DNA of 64,000 nucleotides, from positions 62,001 to 126,000 of the forward strand of contig NZ_LLXV01000021.1 of the NCBI RefSeq assembly GCF_001431665.1. The letters run 5' to 3'. The stretch's first letter is position 1, and every line of letters starts with the position of its first letter. Made by a program: the position numbers and the translations under genes. Of this stretch, positions 9,256 to 17,976 are shown piece after piece. The DNA comes from Stenotrophomonas beteli. GTDB lineage: Bacteria > Pseudomonadota > Gammaproteobacteria > Xanthomonadales > Xanthomonadaceae. The notes beneath the pieces were generated by a model. That model searched no databases. It was not told the origin of the DNA and worked only from the letters and a program-made list of their open reading frames with translations.

Positions 9256-9918
9256 ATGCCCAACGCACTGATGATCGTCGGCGCCGCCACCTTGGGCACC
9301 TTGGGCACGGAGCCGCCCAAGGGCCAGTCCGACCTTTCCAGGCTCTCAGAGATGGACGGGAAATACGCGACCGTCCTGAGCACCTCGTTGAATGCAGGCC
9401 GGCACAACCTGTATGCAGGGCACCGCAGCCACAGCTCCCATCGATCACACAGTTCCCATCGCTCCCATTCGTCCGGGTCGGGAAGCTCGTATCGCTCCTA
9501 CACCCCACCACCGGCGACCTATACCCCACCGCCCACCCGCTACACCGCGCCAGCGGCACCGGCGGCGCCCGTAGCTCCCCGAACTACCGGGAGTGGCGCC
9601 AGCCATTTGAATAGCTACCCGACCCAGAATTTGGAGCCGGCCGCTCGAGCAAACTCCCGGCCTGCAAACAACCTGACCTTGGAGCCCGGCACCTACGACA
9701 AGCCGGTCACGGAGGGACGGGACGCCGATGCGCTCAAGCTGCTGATCATGCGTGTCCAGGCAGCGCTCTATTCCAAGGGCTACGATCCAGGTGCCATCGA
9801 CGGGGTCCTCACTCCTGAGACCCAATCGGCGCTGCGGATGTTCCAATTGGCCCACGGCATCCGGGCCACCGGAACGATGACGACTCCCACCCTGGACGCG
9901 CTTGGCGTGCGGATCTAG
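9256..9918 (+). CDS. hxsA: His-Xaa-Ser repeat protein HxsA, with peptidoglycan-binding domain
   Basis: The protein has 220 residues from the ATG at 9256; an upstream in-frame start at 9181 lies inside hxsC and is less likely. Residues 1-18 are mildly hydrophobic. Residues 56-73 are three copies of HRSHSS, giving six back-to-back His-Xaa-Ser units, the presumed site of radical-SAM modification. A Tyr/Pro/Ser/Thr-rich linker follows (about 77-105). A C-terminal PG_binding_1 fold (about 155-218; core LYSKGYDPGAIDG and FQLAHGI) implies an envelope location. No classical signal peptide is clear. Function is unknown for the whole family. Confidence 0.9.
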   Translation: MPNALMIVGAATLGTLGTEPPKGQSDLSRLSEMDGKYATVLSTSLNAGRHNLYAGHRSHSSHRSHSSHRSHSSGSGSSYRSYTPPPATYTPPPTRYTAPAAPAAPVAPRTTGSGASHLNSYPTQNLEPAARANSRPANNLTLEPGTYDKPVTEGRDADALKLLIMRVQAALYSKGYDPGAIDGVLTPETQSALRMFQLAHGIRATGTMTTPTLDALGVRI

Positions 9919-10232
9919 CCCTCAACACCTTCAATCCCGCGGCTCCGGGAGGCCAAAAAGCGACCGGCCTCCAGAAGAGTGAGACACCCGTGGCATTTAA
10001 GGACCGAATCGCAAACGGAATTGACTGCGATAAATCGAAATAAATTTCTAGAAAACCCCTTGTTTTATAGGGTTTCGCACTGATAACGGATTCAGTCGTT
10101 TCCGAGAAGCAAGCTCGTCAGAAACGCAACGCCTAGGGCGGTTACCCGGCATGCAAGTTTTTGTATCAGGCCGGTTGACGAAATCGCCGCCTGTTTTATC
10201 CGTACTTCCATCCCCCAGATGGAAGTGAACCA
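9919..10232. other. AT-richer gap between hxsA and the integrase
   Basis: It has no gene. It holds a 7-bp inverted repeat GGAGGCC/GGCCTCC (9948-9972) without a T tract, a perfect 6-bp repeat AAACCC/GGGTTT around an 11-base loop (10053-10075), and the hairpin noted at 10204-10226. An integrase attachment core is expected in such a gap. The 10053-10075 palindrome is the best candidate, but its partner is not in the window. Confidence 0.45.
10204..10226 (+). promoter_or_regulatory. Hairpin covering the integrase ribosome-binding site
   Basis: ACTTCCAT at 10204-10211 pairs perfectly with ATGGAAGT at 10219-10226. The second arm contains GGAAG, the Shine-Dalgarno sequence 7 bases before the ATG at 10233. 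In the folded mRNA the ribosome site would be hidden. Confidence 0.55.
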
Positions 10233-11633
10233 ATGACCGCTCTACCCTCCTCAGCACTCACCGACTACATCGCATCGCCCTTCGGCACCCTTCATTTGGA
10301 AGGCATCCACATCGGTCGCTTCCGCATTGACCGAGCCACCATCCAAGGTCGCGAGGCGGCGATTAATCTCCAGGAATGCATCTTGGCTGCCTTGGACGAG
10401 ACCGGCCGCAAGAACACCCTGAAGAGCGGCACCCGGTATCCCCAGCAACTGCCCATGGGGACACCGGCGCGTCCCTTGGCCAAAGAGATCGATGATCACC
10501 TCGCGGACATGCGCCGCCGGCAGCTGGATCCCAAGACCGTGCTCGCCACCGAGCGCACCCTGAAGCTTCTCCTGCTGACCTGCGGCAACATTTCGGCCTG
10601 CCGCGTAGATTACAAACACATCCAAGCGTTGTGGCAGCTGCTGCGCTGGGCTCCGAAAAACCTGTTGTCGGATCCCTTGCTGAAACGCCTCAGCTTCGAT
10701 GACGCGATCACCTTGGGCAAAGAGCAGGACGTCCCGCCCTTGGCTCCGGCCACCGAAGAGCGCCATCGGCGCTTCTTGGTCGCCTTCTTCAACCACCTGG
10801 TCAACGGGCAAGCCATCGCGTCCTCGCCCATGAAGGCCTTCCGCAAACCAAAAGAAGATCACGCCATCGATCCCGACAAGGCCATCCGCCTGTTCGAGGA
10901 CGGAGACCTGCAGGCCATCTTCGACCCGGCCACCTTCATCCCTTGGGCGAGAAAGCCGCAGCACTGGTGGGCACCGATGATTGGCCTCTACACGGGTGCT
11001 CGCGTCAACGAGGTGTGCCAGCTGAAGCTAACCGACATCCTCCAGGAGCGCGGCGTCTGGTGCGTCGCCTTCCAAAAGACCATCGATGAAGACCTAGCCG
11101 CGGATCCGAAGCGCCAACGGCGGAGCCGGCAAAGCATGAAGGGAGCCGGGTGCATGCGCATCGTCCCCATCGCAAAGCGCTTGCTGGACGCCGGCTTCCT
11201 CGAGTTCGTCGAAGACATGAAGGCCACTGGCCACCCACGGCTGTTCCCCCTCCTCTCCGCTGGAGTGAACCGCAAGACTGGGGAAACCAACGCGCGTTAC
11301 AGTCAGCAGTTCGTGGTGGATTTCGGCCGCTACTTGAAGCGCCTTGGGTTCGCCAAAGGTATCGGGTTCCATGCCTTCCGCCACACCCTAGCAACCGAAT
11401 TGGATGTCAACGACGTTCCAAAGAAGGAGATTGCGCTTGTTACCGGCCATAGCACCGATCCACGGGATAGGGTCCAGGTGTTGCGCAAGCACTATCTCCA
11501 CAAGAAACCGCAGGTAACCCGGAGCAAGCAGATCAGCGCCCTGGAGTTGTATCAGCCTAACGTGGAACTGCCGCGCTACGAGCGCGGGCAGTTTGCGGAA
11601 CAGTTGCGGGACCCGACCAAGTTCCATCCGTGA
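10233..11633 (+). CDS. Tyrosine-type site-specific integrase
   Basis: This 466-residue recombinase has the catalytic set of the phage-integrase family: Arg257 (TGARVNEVC), His380 and Arg383 (HAFRHT), His406 (VTGHS) and Tyr421 (RKHYLHK). An N-terminal arm and core-binding region precedes the catalytic half. It catalyses strand exchange through a 3'-phosphotyrosine intermediate, normally to insert or excise a mobile element. It directly follows the hxs operon and leads an H-NS-like gene and unrecognised genes, so it may mark an integrated element here. No excisionase lies beside it. Its start carries a ribosome-site hairpin. Confidence 0.9.
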   Translation: MTALPSSALTDYIASPFGTLHLEGIHIGRFRIDRATIQGREAAINLQECILAALDETGRKNTLKSGTRYPQQLPMGTPARPLAKEIDDHLADMRRRQLDPKTVLATERTLKLLLLTCGNISACRVDYKHIQALWQLLRWAPKNLLSDPLLKRLSFDDAITLGKEQDVPPLAPATEERHRRFLVAFFNHLVNGQAIASSPMKAFRKPKEDHAIDPDKAIRLFEDGDLQAIFDPATFIPWARKPQHWWAPMIGLYTGARVNEVCQLKLTDILQERGVWCVAFQKTIDEDLAADPKRQRRSRQSMKGAGCMRIVPIAKRLLDAGFLEFVEDMKATGHPRLFPLLSAGVNRKTGETNARYSQQFVVDFGRYLKRLGFAKGIGFHAFRHTLATELDVNDVPKKEIALVTGHSTDPRDRVQVLRKHYLHKKPQVTRSKQISALELYQPNVELPRYERGQFAEQLRDPTKFHP

Positions 11634-11755
11634 TACCAGCAGCTGTTGCCCAGGTCCAACCAACTCACGAAGAGGGACCTGGGCTGGTCAAGGGAGCATT
11701 CGCATCGAATTCCATTTGGAATTACGCTAAAGCCCTCGACACTTGGACCACACAG

Positions 11756-12124
11756 ATGACGATCGATGTCAGCGGCCTGTCGGCCAAAGAACTCAAAGCC
11801 CTGATCGCTCAGGCAGAAAAGCAGCAAACCAAGGTGCTGACCCGGCCCAAGGCTGCCGCCATGCGAGCCAAGATCAACCAATACGTCAAGGACCACGGTT
11901 ACACGATTGAGGAGCTTTACGGAGCGGTTTCAACGGTTTCTTCCGAGACCCCCAAGAGGCCCTCCGGCCGCAGGCCCAGGAAGTCCGCCGGCAGCAAGGT
12001 CGCCCCTAAGTACCGCAATCCGGCCAACCTCAGCGAAACGTGGTCCGGACGTGGCCGCCAACCAAGGTGGCTTGCTGCACTGGTCCAGAAGGGGAAAGAG
12101 CCCAGCGAGTTCTTGATCAAGTAG
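11756..12124 (+). CDS. H-NS family nucleoid-associated protein
   Basis: The protein has 122 residues from the ATG at 11756 (MTIDVSGLSAKELKALIAQ); a longer frame back to 11630 overlaps the integrase stop and has no matching N-terminus. A helical, Lys/Ala-rich dimerisation region covers about residues 5-60. A basic linker (RPSGRRPRKSAGSK) and the C-terminal DNA-binding motif YRNPANLSETWSGRGRQPRW follow. The Gly-Arg-Gly-Arg-type core is how these proteins read the minor groove of AT-rich foreign DNA. Such genes are often carried on mobile elements to silence their own cargo. Confidence 0.88.
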   Translation: MTIDVSGLSAKELKALIAQAEKQQTKVLTRPKAAAMRAKINQYVKDHGYTIEELYGAVSTVSSETPKRPSGRRPRKSAGSKVAPKYRNPANLSETWSGRGRQPRWLAALVQKGKEPSEFLIK

Positions 12125-12282
12125 TCCAAAGTGCAGGTCGAAGATCGAAGGCGAATCAACGGCCAGGACCTTTATCGGCACGCACGCGGGCGCATGGGAA
12201 GGTCTGAGACCGGTTGCCATGAACGGCGGATACACTCGAGCGAAGGCACCGATCAGTTCCACCCAACATTTCAGGACAGGAC

Positions 12283-13056
12283 ATGCGCCCACTCGCAGGC
12301 GTGCTCAAGGTGGAGTTCCTCGATAGGGTGTGCCAACGGTGGACCAAGCCTCCGCTGCGGCGACGCTTGGAGGTGCTTCAGACGTTGTCAACACTGTTTG
12401 ACCAGTTTCATCAGATGGGGTTGGCCGACCCTCATTTCTCCAGACTTCTGGCTCGGGGTTCTCACGCGGAACACCACCAAAGGCTCGCGGAGATGCTCTT
12501 GGCAAAGCACCTTTGGGATGATGGCTTCTCGTTGACCAGCGCCCCTGCTGGACCGGACTTCAACGCAGCGAAGAACGGTCATTCGGTGTGGATCGAGCTG
12601 GTTACTCCCGAGCCCAAGGGGATCGACCCTCACTGGCTGAACGTGTCCCACCAAGAAGGCGTGTGGACCTATCCCCACGAAGCGATCGCACTGCGCTACA
12701 CCAGCGCGCTGAAGGAAAAGCACCAGAAACTCGTGGGAGATCCAGCGAAGAGCGCCGGCTATTTGGCCAAAGGCATCGTGTTGCCGGGCGAGAGCTACGT
12801 TGTCGCAATTAACCAGCATCTCCTGCAGGGCGCCTTTCGTTCGCTAAGCGGCATCAGCCAAGCACCTGTGGCTGGTGAAGTGGTCTATGCGATTGGACCG
12901 CAGCAGTTGCATCTAAGCCGCTCCACCGGACAGGCGCTCCATTCAGACCATGCCCACCGACCTTCGCTGAGCAAAGCCGGCCAAGCCGGCGGAAGGGTGG
13001 GCGTGCCTGCGGACAGCTTTCTCAATTCGGCATACGATCCCGTTTCAGCAGTTTGA
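12283..13056 (+). CDS. Unrecognised protein, possibly nuclease-like, probably truncated
   Basis: This 257-residue protein has a helical first 75 residues and then a segment GPDFNAAKNGHSVWIELVTP. Its D...(12)...E-x-V spacing is reminiscent of PD-(D/E)xK nuclease folds, but the lysine is absent and I cannot assign the fold. The last part, FLNSAYDPVSAV, ends abruptly at TGA. The same frame continues 60 codons to TAG at 13237-13239 with coding-like content (MIHNERATSRVPPHLLPAQ). A single premature stop is therefore likely. The ATG at 12283 has AGGACAGG just upstream. Neighbours give no functional clue. Confidence 0.55.
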   Translation: MRPLAGVLKVEFLDRVCQRWTKPPLRRRLEVLQTLSTLFDQFHQMGLADPHFSRLLARGSHAEHHQRLAEMLLAKHLWDDGFSLTSAPAGPDFNAAKNGHSVWIELVTPEPKGIDPHWLNVSHQEGVWTYPHEAIALRYTSALKEKHQKLVGDPAKSAGYLAKGIVLPGESYVVAINQHLLQGAFRSLSGISQAPVAGEVVYAIGPQQLHLSRSTGQALHSDHAHRPSLSKAGQAGGRVGVPADSFLNSAYDPVSAV

Positions 13057-13324
13057 GCGCTTGACCTTCAGGAGGCAGCCCTGATCTCCAGCACCGCGCC
13101 GCACTTTCCCGCTGTTCATTTGTCCGCAATGATCCACAACGAAAGGGCCACCTCGAGAGTGCCGCCCCACTTGCTGCCTGCGCAGGAGGACTGGATCGGA
13201 AGGACGACGGCCTCTTCCATAGAGTTGTGTCGACTCTAGCAATCGAGAACCGGCTTGTTGTGCTCGGAAATGAAAAGAATGGCTCGGCGAAACGAATCAC
13301 TCTCTGCTTGCTGAAGGAACCAGG

Positions 13325-14098
13325 ATGTTCGACATCCCGCGCAACATGAAACTGCTTCATCAAGGCGAAGAGGAACTTCATGAGCGCTCCGTTGCTCTGA
13401 TCGCATCCCATCGAGATCTTTCAGATCACTTGGCCTTGGTAGAGCGGGCCATGGACGTTCTGGACGTGCTCCGCCAGCACCACCAAGCCAATGATGACGA
13501 GCGTACCGTGAGCCACCTCGCGATACGCTGTTTCAATCACTTTGCTGGGTCATGGAAGTTGACGGCCTCGGGCTACTACCAAGCGGCTGCGCTCCTTCTC
13601 CGAGACGTTGTTGAAACCACCTACTTGATCAACGCCTTCCACATCGACCCTACCCACATTGCCATGTGGCGTACGGCTGACCGCAAGACGAAGAAGGCAC
13701 TCTTCGCTCCCGCAGCGGTTAGGAAGCGCTTGGACGCGGACATGGGAGTCGCACGCAGTCGACGGGAACAGATCTATGCCACGTTTTCCAGCCTAGCTGG
13801 ACACCCCTCGGTCGAAGGGTTTGCGATGCTTCGGCCAATGGGGATGGACGCGCACAACGGCCCATTTCTCGACCCGACGGCGCTGCGCGCACTTTTGAAA
13901 GAGCTAGGCAAGCTAGCGGCCCAAACCGGACATGCGTTTTGTGCCTTCCTTGACTTGTCTAAACCGGCCGCCGCGCAAGTTGCACACCGATTCATCGCAC
14001 TTGCCATGGACTATTCAGGACTCTATCTAGGCCACTCTTACACCGACGAGGAACGCTCAGAGGTCGATCGACTGTACTCAGAAATCACTGAGACCTGA
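13325..14098 (+). CDS. Unrecognised helical protein
   Basis: This 257-residue soluble protein is predicted largely alpha-helical, with no signal peptide or membrane segment. Notable parts are a conserved-looking core, ASGYYQAAALLLRDVVETTYL, described here in pieces (SGYYQAA; LLRDVVET), and a C-terminal helix pair ending YTDEERSEVDRLYSEITET. The xxLLRDVxET pattern occurs in several uncharacterised helical families of unknown role, but I cannot place it firmly. It starts at ATG 13325 after AAGGAACCAGG. It lies between a broken nuclease-like gene and gene remnants, so it is probably accessory. Confidence 0.6.
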   Translation: MFDIPRNMKLLHQGEEELHERSVALIASHRDLSDHLALVERAMDVLDVLRQHHQANDDERTVSHLAIRCFNHFAGSWKLTASGYYQAAALLLRDVVETTYLINAFHIDPTHIAMWRTADRKTKKALFAPAAVRKRLDADMGVARSRREQIYATFSSLAGHPSVEGFAMLRPMGMDAHNGPFLDPTALRALLKELGKLAAQTGHAFCAFLDLSKPAAAQVAHRFIALAMDYSGLYLGHSYTDEERSEVDRLYSEITET

Positions 14099-14233
14099 CC
14101 ACGCCTGTTCCAATCTGGCGGGACACGACTTCCCGCCCATGCGGACCATCTGGCTCCCCGCGTGCTCGAGTGGTCTGGTCCGTCCTACCTACGGAAGCTT
14201 GGCTTCTCCAGCCAAGGGAAGAAGGTCCAGTTT

Positions 14234-14441
14234 TTAAATAACGCCGAGGTCTTTCACCACGGCTTGACCCTGTTGCAGAAAACCTAGCAACAACCGTCCT
14301 CCGGCCACTCGCCTGCCCGCCCTTTCGTTGAGCCACTGCGCCTGGCGCCGGCCCGCCTCAAACAGGGCCGGCGTTGCCATTGAGGGCGGCCAATCCTGCA
14401 AGGGCTCACCAGGCGACGAGAGCTGCCCCGTGATCGGCTGC
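14234..14441 (-). pseudogene. Degraded copy B of the unrecognised small family
   Basis: On the minus strand this encodes PITGQLSSPGEPLQDWPPSM, ALFEAGRRQAQWLNERAG, RRVAGGRLLLGFLQQGQ and the tail VVKDLGVI, then TAA at 14234. It is the least disrupted C-terminus of the three copies and nearly identical in places to copy A. The N-terminal half is missing: the homology ends where the LysR fragment begins on the other strand. Confidence 0.6.
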
Positions 14442-14445
14442 CCGC

Positions 14446-15138
14446 GTGGCCCTAGCGGTGCTGGAGGAAGTGCAGGAACTGGCGACCGGCGGCAACCAAG
14501 AACTAAGCGGCATCATCCGCCTGACGGCCCCCATGCCGTTCGGGCGCAAGTTCGTGGCCCCAGCGATCCACGATTTTTGTCGTCTACATCCCCGAGTCGG
14601 CTTCGACCTGCGCCTGTCCGATCAGGTGCAGGACCTGTATAGCGGCGATCTGGACTTGGCGATCCGCAAGGGCGAACTGGCCGACTCACGCCTGGTGGCG
14701 AGGCGCGTGGCCGACAATCGGCGGATTCTTGCGGCGTCTCCCGCCTACCTAAAAGTGAATGGACAGCCCGCTCAGCCGGAAGATCTGGAGCGGCACAACT
14801 GCTTGGTGTTCGCCTATCCGGGGCTGTTGCAAGACACCTGGCCGCTGCGTAAGGGCCGGCGGGAGAAGTCTGTCACGGTCAGCGGCACGCTCTGTAGCGA
14901 CAGCGGCGACGTCCTACACGCTTGGTGCCTTGCCGGACTGGGCGTCTCGCTACGCGAAACCTGGGACATCCACGAGGAACTCCGCGACGGTCGCTTGGTG
15001 CGCGTTTTGCCGGACTGGGAGGCCATCCCCTCGAAGATCAGCGTCGTGCGGGCGCGGCGAGAGCCTGTGCCCCGCCGACTGACTGCCTTCAGCGACTTCC
15101 TACTGAGGCGCTGGCAGCAGGCGCCTTGGGATCAATGA
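14446..15138 (+). pseudogene. LysR-type regulator lacking its DNA-binding domain
   Basis: These 230 residues match only the C-terminal co-inducer domain of LysR proteins, with IIRLTAPMPFGRKFVAPAI at the start of subdomain I and YSGDLDLAIRKG, then VARRVADNRRILAASPAYL. The N-terminal helix-turn-helix, normally about 90 residues, is absent. The frame instead begins with a weak GTG right at the edge of remnant B. It cannot bind DNA as it stands and is best read as a truncated relic created by a deletion or insertion that fused it to copy B. Confidence 0.8.
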
Positions 15139-15297
15139 CAGCCTAAAGCTCGGACCCAGCCACTCAATCGAACCAGGTTGCCCCCCCCTCAGCTACCGCT
15201 GGGAACACACTGGCATTGAGCCGTTCTTCCGCGTGAAGCTTCGACGTGGCGCCACCCCAGATGGCTTCCTGCTACGGAAACGCTATATCCAAGCAAG

Positions 15298-15687
15298 CTA
15301 CGGTTTTCTCAAGGCAGTGAGCATCGATTCCAGATTTGCCCCAGCCGGGGCCGCCAGGAGCGCAGTCCTCTCCGCCGAGCTGATCGCCAGATAGGTCATG
15401 CGACCGCCCGATGCCGTTGTAAACAGGTAGAAGCCTGCCAACTTCGGCTGATTGGTGACCTCATACACACCCTCGTCCTTAATGACGAAATGAATATTCT
15501 TGGGCTTGGCCTTCTCATCGCCTTTTCGAGGGTGCCACACCTTCACCTCACCCAAGACAGCCTGGGCTGCTCCTTTTGGAAGCAAACGAAACACTTGGGA
15601 TACGGCCTCGGATTTATTGCATTGCAAGAAGATGCCCCGCTCGCCGCCGATGACCTCAAACGTCAGAGTTTTCCTGTAGTCAGCCAC
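15298..15687 (-). CDS. Unrecognised small protein
   Basis: This 129-residue, probably cytoplasmic protein starts at GTG 15687 (GGAAG four bases upstream). It is beta-rich in the first two thirds (LTFEVIGGERGIFLQC; GVYEVTNQPKLAGFYLF) with a helical end (AERTALLAAPAGANLESML). The alternating pattern resembles a small beta-barrel or sandwich, but no family is recognised. The 159 bases on its 3' side and the 400 bases on its 5' side hold no gene I can support; the latter are AT-richer than the neighbours near 15.70-15.80 kb. Confidence 0.5.
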   Translation of the reverse strand: MADYRKTLTFEVIGGERGIFLQCNKSEAVSQVFRLLPKGAAQAVLGEVKVWHPRKGDEKAKPKNIHFVIKDEGVYEVTNQPKLAGFYLFTTASGGRMTYLAISSAERTALLAAPAGANLESMLTALRKP

Positions 15688-16090
15688 TTGACTTCCTTTC
15701 CTTTCGCCGTATCAAGAACAACCTCAACTGCGGCGGTTTATTTGTGTATTGGCTAGAAATATTCAATCATGAAGGGCTCTCTAGCCGGCTAGAGAACCTT
15801 GAGGAAGGGCAGCTCCAACCCCTATTTTGCCTTTTCCTAAGCACCGAACTCGGCTGGCAATATGGAACCATGGAAAGCGAACACGTCCTGGGCGGCTGCC
15901 TCTTGGCGGCCAGCGATCCGCAGAACGGCCATATCCTGTCCTTGGAATCTCCAGACTCGGATGTGAGCGCTCCGCTCCCGCAGTAATTAGTGCATTCCAA
16001 AACCGGGTATCGGCCGGGCGCTCCGGTTCTTTAGGGCCCTCTCTAGACGCCAAAGGACTGACTCTTGAGCCTGATGTTGAGTTCACGAAC

Positions 16091-16870
16091 TCAGTTAGGC
16101 ACCGCACGGGCCAACTCTTCCTCAATGGCCGCGATGAGCAGCTTTCGGTGCTCGATGCCAGTCATTACCCTAACCAAATTGCGGAGCATCCGCAGGTCCT
16201 GGCGCCGCCCGAGGCGGTCACTGAGCTGGTGAAGCACTTTGGCCTTCCCAACCGCCTTCTTAGATGAAACATCCACGCCGAGGGCCTGCATGGCTTCTAT
16301 TTGCATACGCAGCCTGCGCACCGCCCTTCGCCAACGGTGGAGGACTTCGACGTCGTCCGAGCCAGCCGCTTTCTTTCGCACCTTCACCACACGTCGCTCA
16401 CTGCGCTTATAGCCAGCCCAGATCGCATCGCTCTTCACCTCGGGCCAAGGCTGCGTGCTCAGTAGCTCAGCCACCTTCTGAACTGCCTTCCGACGGCGGG
16501 CAAAGCTTGGGTCCTTGTCGAGCTCCGCTGCCAGCACGTGCTCACGTCGGGCATCCAGCCTTCGCAGAATCGTTCCCCATGGCAAGTCTGGATACTTTTT
16601 TTCCATCCCTCGCGCCGATTCGATCACAACATGGCTGTCTCGTAAGGCCGAGAGGCCCTTTCCAATCCTGCGGAGGCGTTGGTCCTCTGTAGCCAGATCC
16701 AGATCGGAGGCATCGAAAAGCCGCAGCAAAGCCCGCAGCCGCCGGATGCCTTTGCGCGCGCCATGCACGGATTCATGGACGCCGTCGCCCGGGCACAGCG
16801 CTGCAGCGATAGCTGAGCACTCGTGTTGCGCCAACTCGAGCGCCTTTGCGCCAACCGCACTGACTGGCAT
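16091..16870 (-). CDS. CHAD domain-containing protein
   Basis: This 259-residue protein carries a CHAD (conserved histidine alpha-helical) domain along its length. The signature ESVHGARKGIRRLRALLRLF lies at about residues 33-52, and a second half carries VLHRWRRAVRRLRMQIEAM. The His and clustered Arg/Lys face long helices, the pattern linked with binding of polyphosphate and other polyanions. The usual partner, a CYTH/triphosphate tunnel enzyme, is not fused or adjacent. The ATG at 16870 has GGAG eight bases upstream. It stands alone, and the 367 bases beyond its start hold no supported gene. Confidence 0.85.
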   Translation of the reverse strand: MPVSAVGAKALELAQHECSAIAAALCPGDGVHESVHGARKGIRRLRALLRLFDASDLDLATEDQRLRRIGKGLSALRDSHVVIESARGMEKKYPDLPWGTILRRLDARREHVLAAELDKDPSFARRRKAVQKVAELLSTQPWPEVKSDAIWAGYKRSERRVVKVRKKAAGSDDVEVLHRWRRAVRRLRMQIEAMQALGVDVSSKKAVGKAKVLHQLSDRLGRRQDLRMLRNLVRVMTGIEHRKLLIAAIEEELARAVPN

Positions 16871-17237
16871 CTCTACGTCTCCGGAGACTGCTTGAGAACA
16901 GTAGTTCTAACCCCAGTCCTTTGCAATTTTCTGAATCCCAAGCCTGACATCCGCGGCTTGTTGTCCTAAACGTCATCCCCATGTCTACCCCTTGCGTGGC
17001 GCGCAGGCCTTGCAGCCAATGCAGAGCGGCTCGGAACCTGCGTATGGTTCCATACGGTGTTGAGCTCCGTTGCCGTGCCAGACCTATGGGCCACTCAAGC
17101 AGGCGTTTCGTCTCTGTTCCACGATGGACAGTTCTCTGCGATCCCTCGGTAGGCAGCTTCCAGTGAATAATGGTCGATAGCAGGCCAACGCCCGCGCCAT
17201 TCACAACAAAGCCCTGTCTTAAGCACTAGGAAGCACC

Positions 17238-17762
17238 ATGACCATCTATCAAATGACCATCTGCGGTTTTGCGCAGATGCTTCGCGCGCTCAAAGGCCAG
17301 CTGGACAAGGCCGACGCACATGCGCTGGCCATCGGCTATGACCCGCGCAACCTGCTCTCAGCGCGCTTGGCGCCGGACATGCACCCGCTGTCCAAGCAGA
17401 TACAGTTCGCCTGCACCCAGGCACGCGAAGCGGGCTGCCGACTCAGTGGAGAGCCGTTGCCGTCACTTCATGCACCCCACGACATGGATCAGGCGCGTGC
17501 GCTGATCGATCAGACACTGGACCACTTGGCCGCAGTCGACGCAGCGGTCATCGATGCCAGCGCCTCGCGTGAAGTGGCAATCGAGCTGGCTGACGGCCTT
17601 GCCTTCGACATGAACGGAGGCGAATACGCCGCAAACTGGGCCACGCCGCAGTTCTACTTTCACCTGATCACCGCTTACAGCATCCTGCGCCACAACGGTG
17701 TGCCGCTGGGAAAAGCCGATTACGTGCCGCACATGTTCGCCTGGATGCGACAAGGCGGTTGA
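17238..17762 (+). CDS. DUF1993 family protein
   Basis: This 174-residue protein matches the DUF1993 pattern throughout. It has an N-terminal helix (MTIYQMTICGFAQMLRALKG), the segment LAPDMHPLSKQIQFACTQA, and the C-terminal FYFHLITAYSILRHNGVPLGK. The family is predicted to adopt a DinB-like four-helix bundle; no activity is established. An AGGAAG Shine-Dalgarno sits four bases before the ATG. It points towards the end of the redox cluster on the other strand, so it is probably a separate transcript. Confidence 0.85.
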   Translation: MTIYQMTICGFAQMLRALKGQLDKADAHALAIGYDPRNLLSARLAPDMHPLSKQIQFACTQAREAGCRLSGEPLPSLHAPHDMDQARALIDQTLDHLAAVDAAVIDASASREVAIELADGLAFDMNGGEYAANWATPQFYFHLITAYSILRHNGVPLGKADYVPHMFAWMRQGG

Positions 17763-17976
17763 ACCATGCAGCTAGCCCCGACGAAGTCTGCGGGGCGGCA
17801 GCCGATCTGGACAACGTGGCAAGTGCATAGTGAACATCGCCTACGGTTTTGAGGACAGGAGGATATCGGCGCCCTGCCCCGAAGCGGCTGGCCCTGAGCT
17901 AGCCAGGGAGCAGATCCCAATGCCGGAGAGAGCCATCAGGATTCTGCTGGCCCCCGGGTCGACCGCACCTCTCTAC

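Noticed and set aside
10053-10075. AAACCC/GGGTTT palindrome as attachment site of the first integrase
   Set aside because: No second copy was found in the window, so its role as att core is unsupported.
13045-13411. Overlapping minus-strand frames at the end of the broken nuclease-like gene
   Set aside because: They run antisense to plus-strand coding sequence and have no ribosome site or family.
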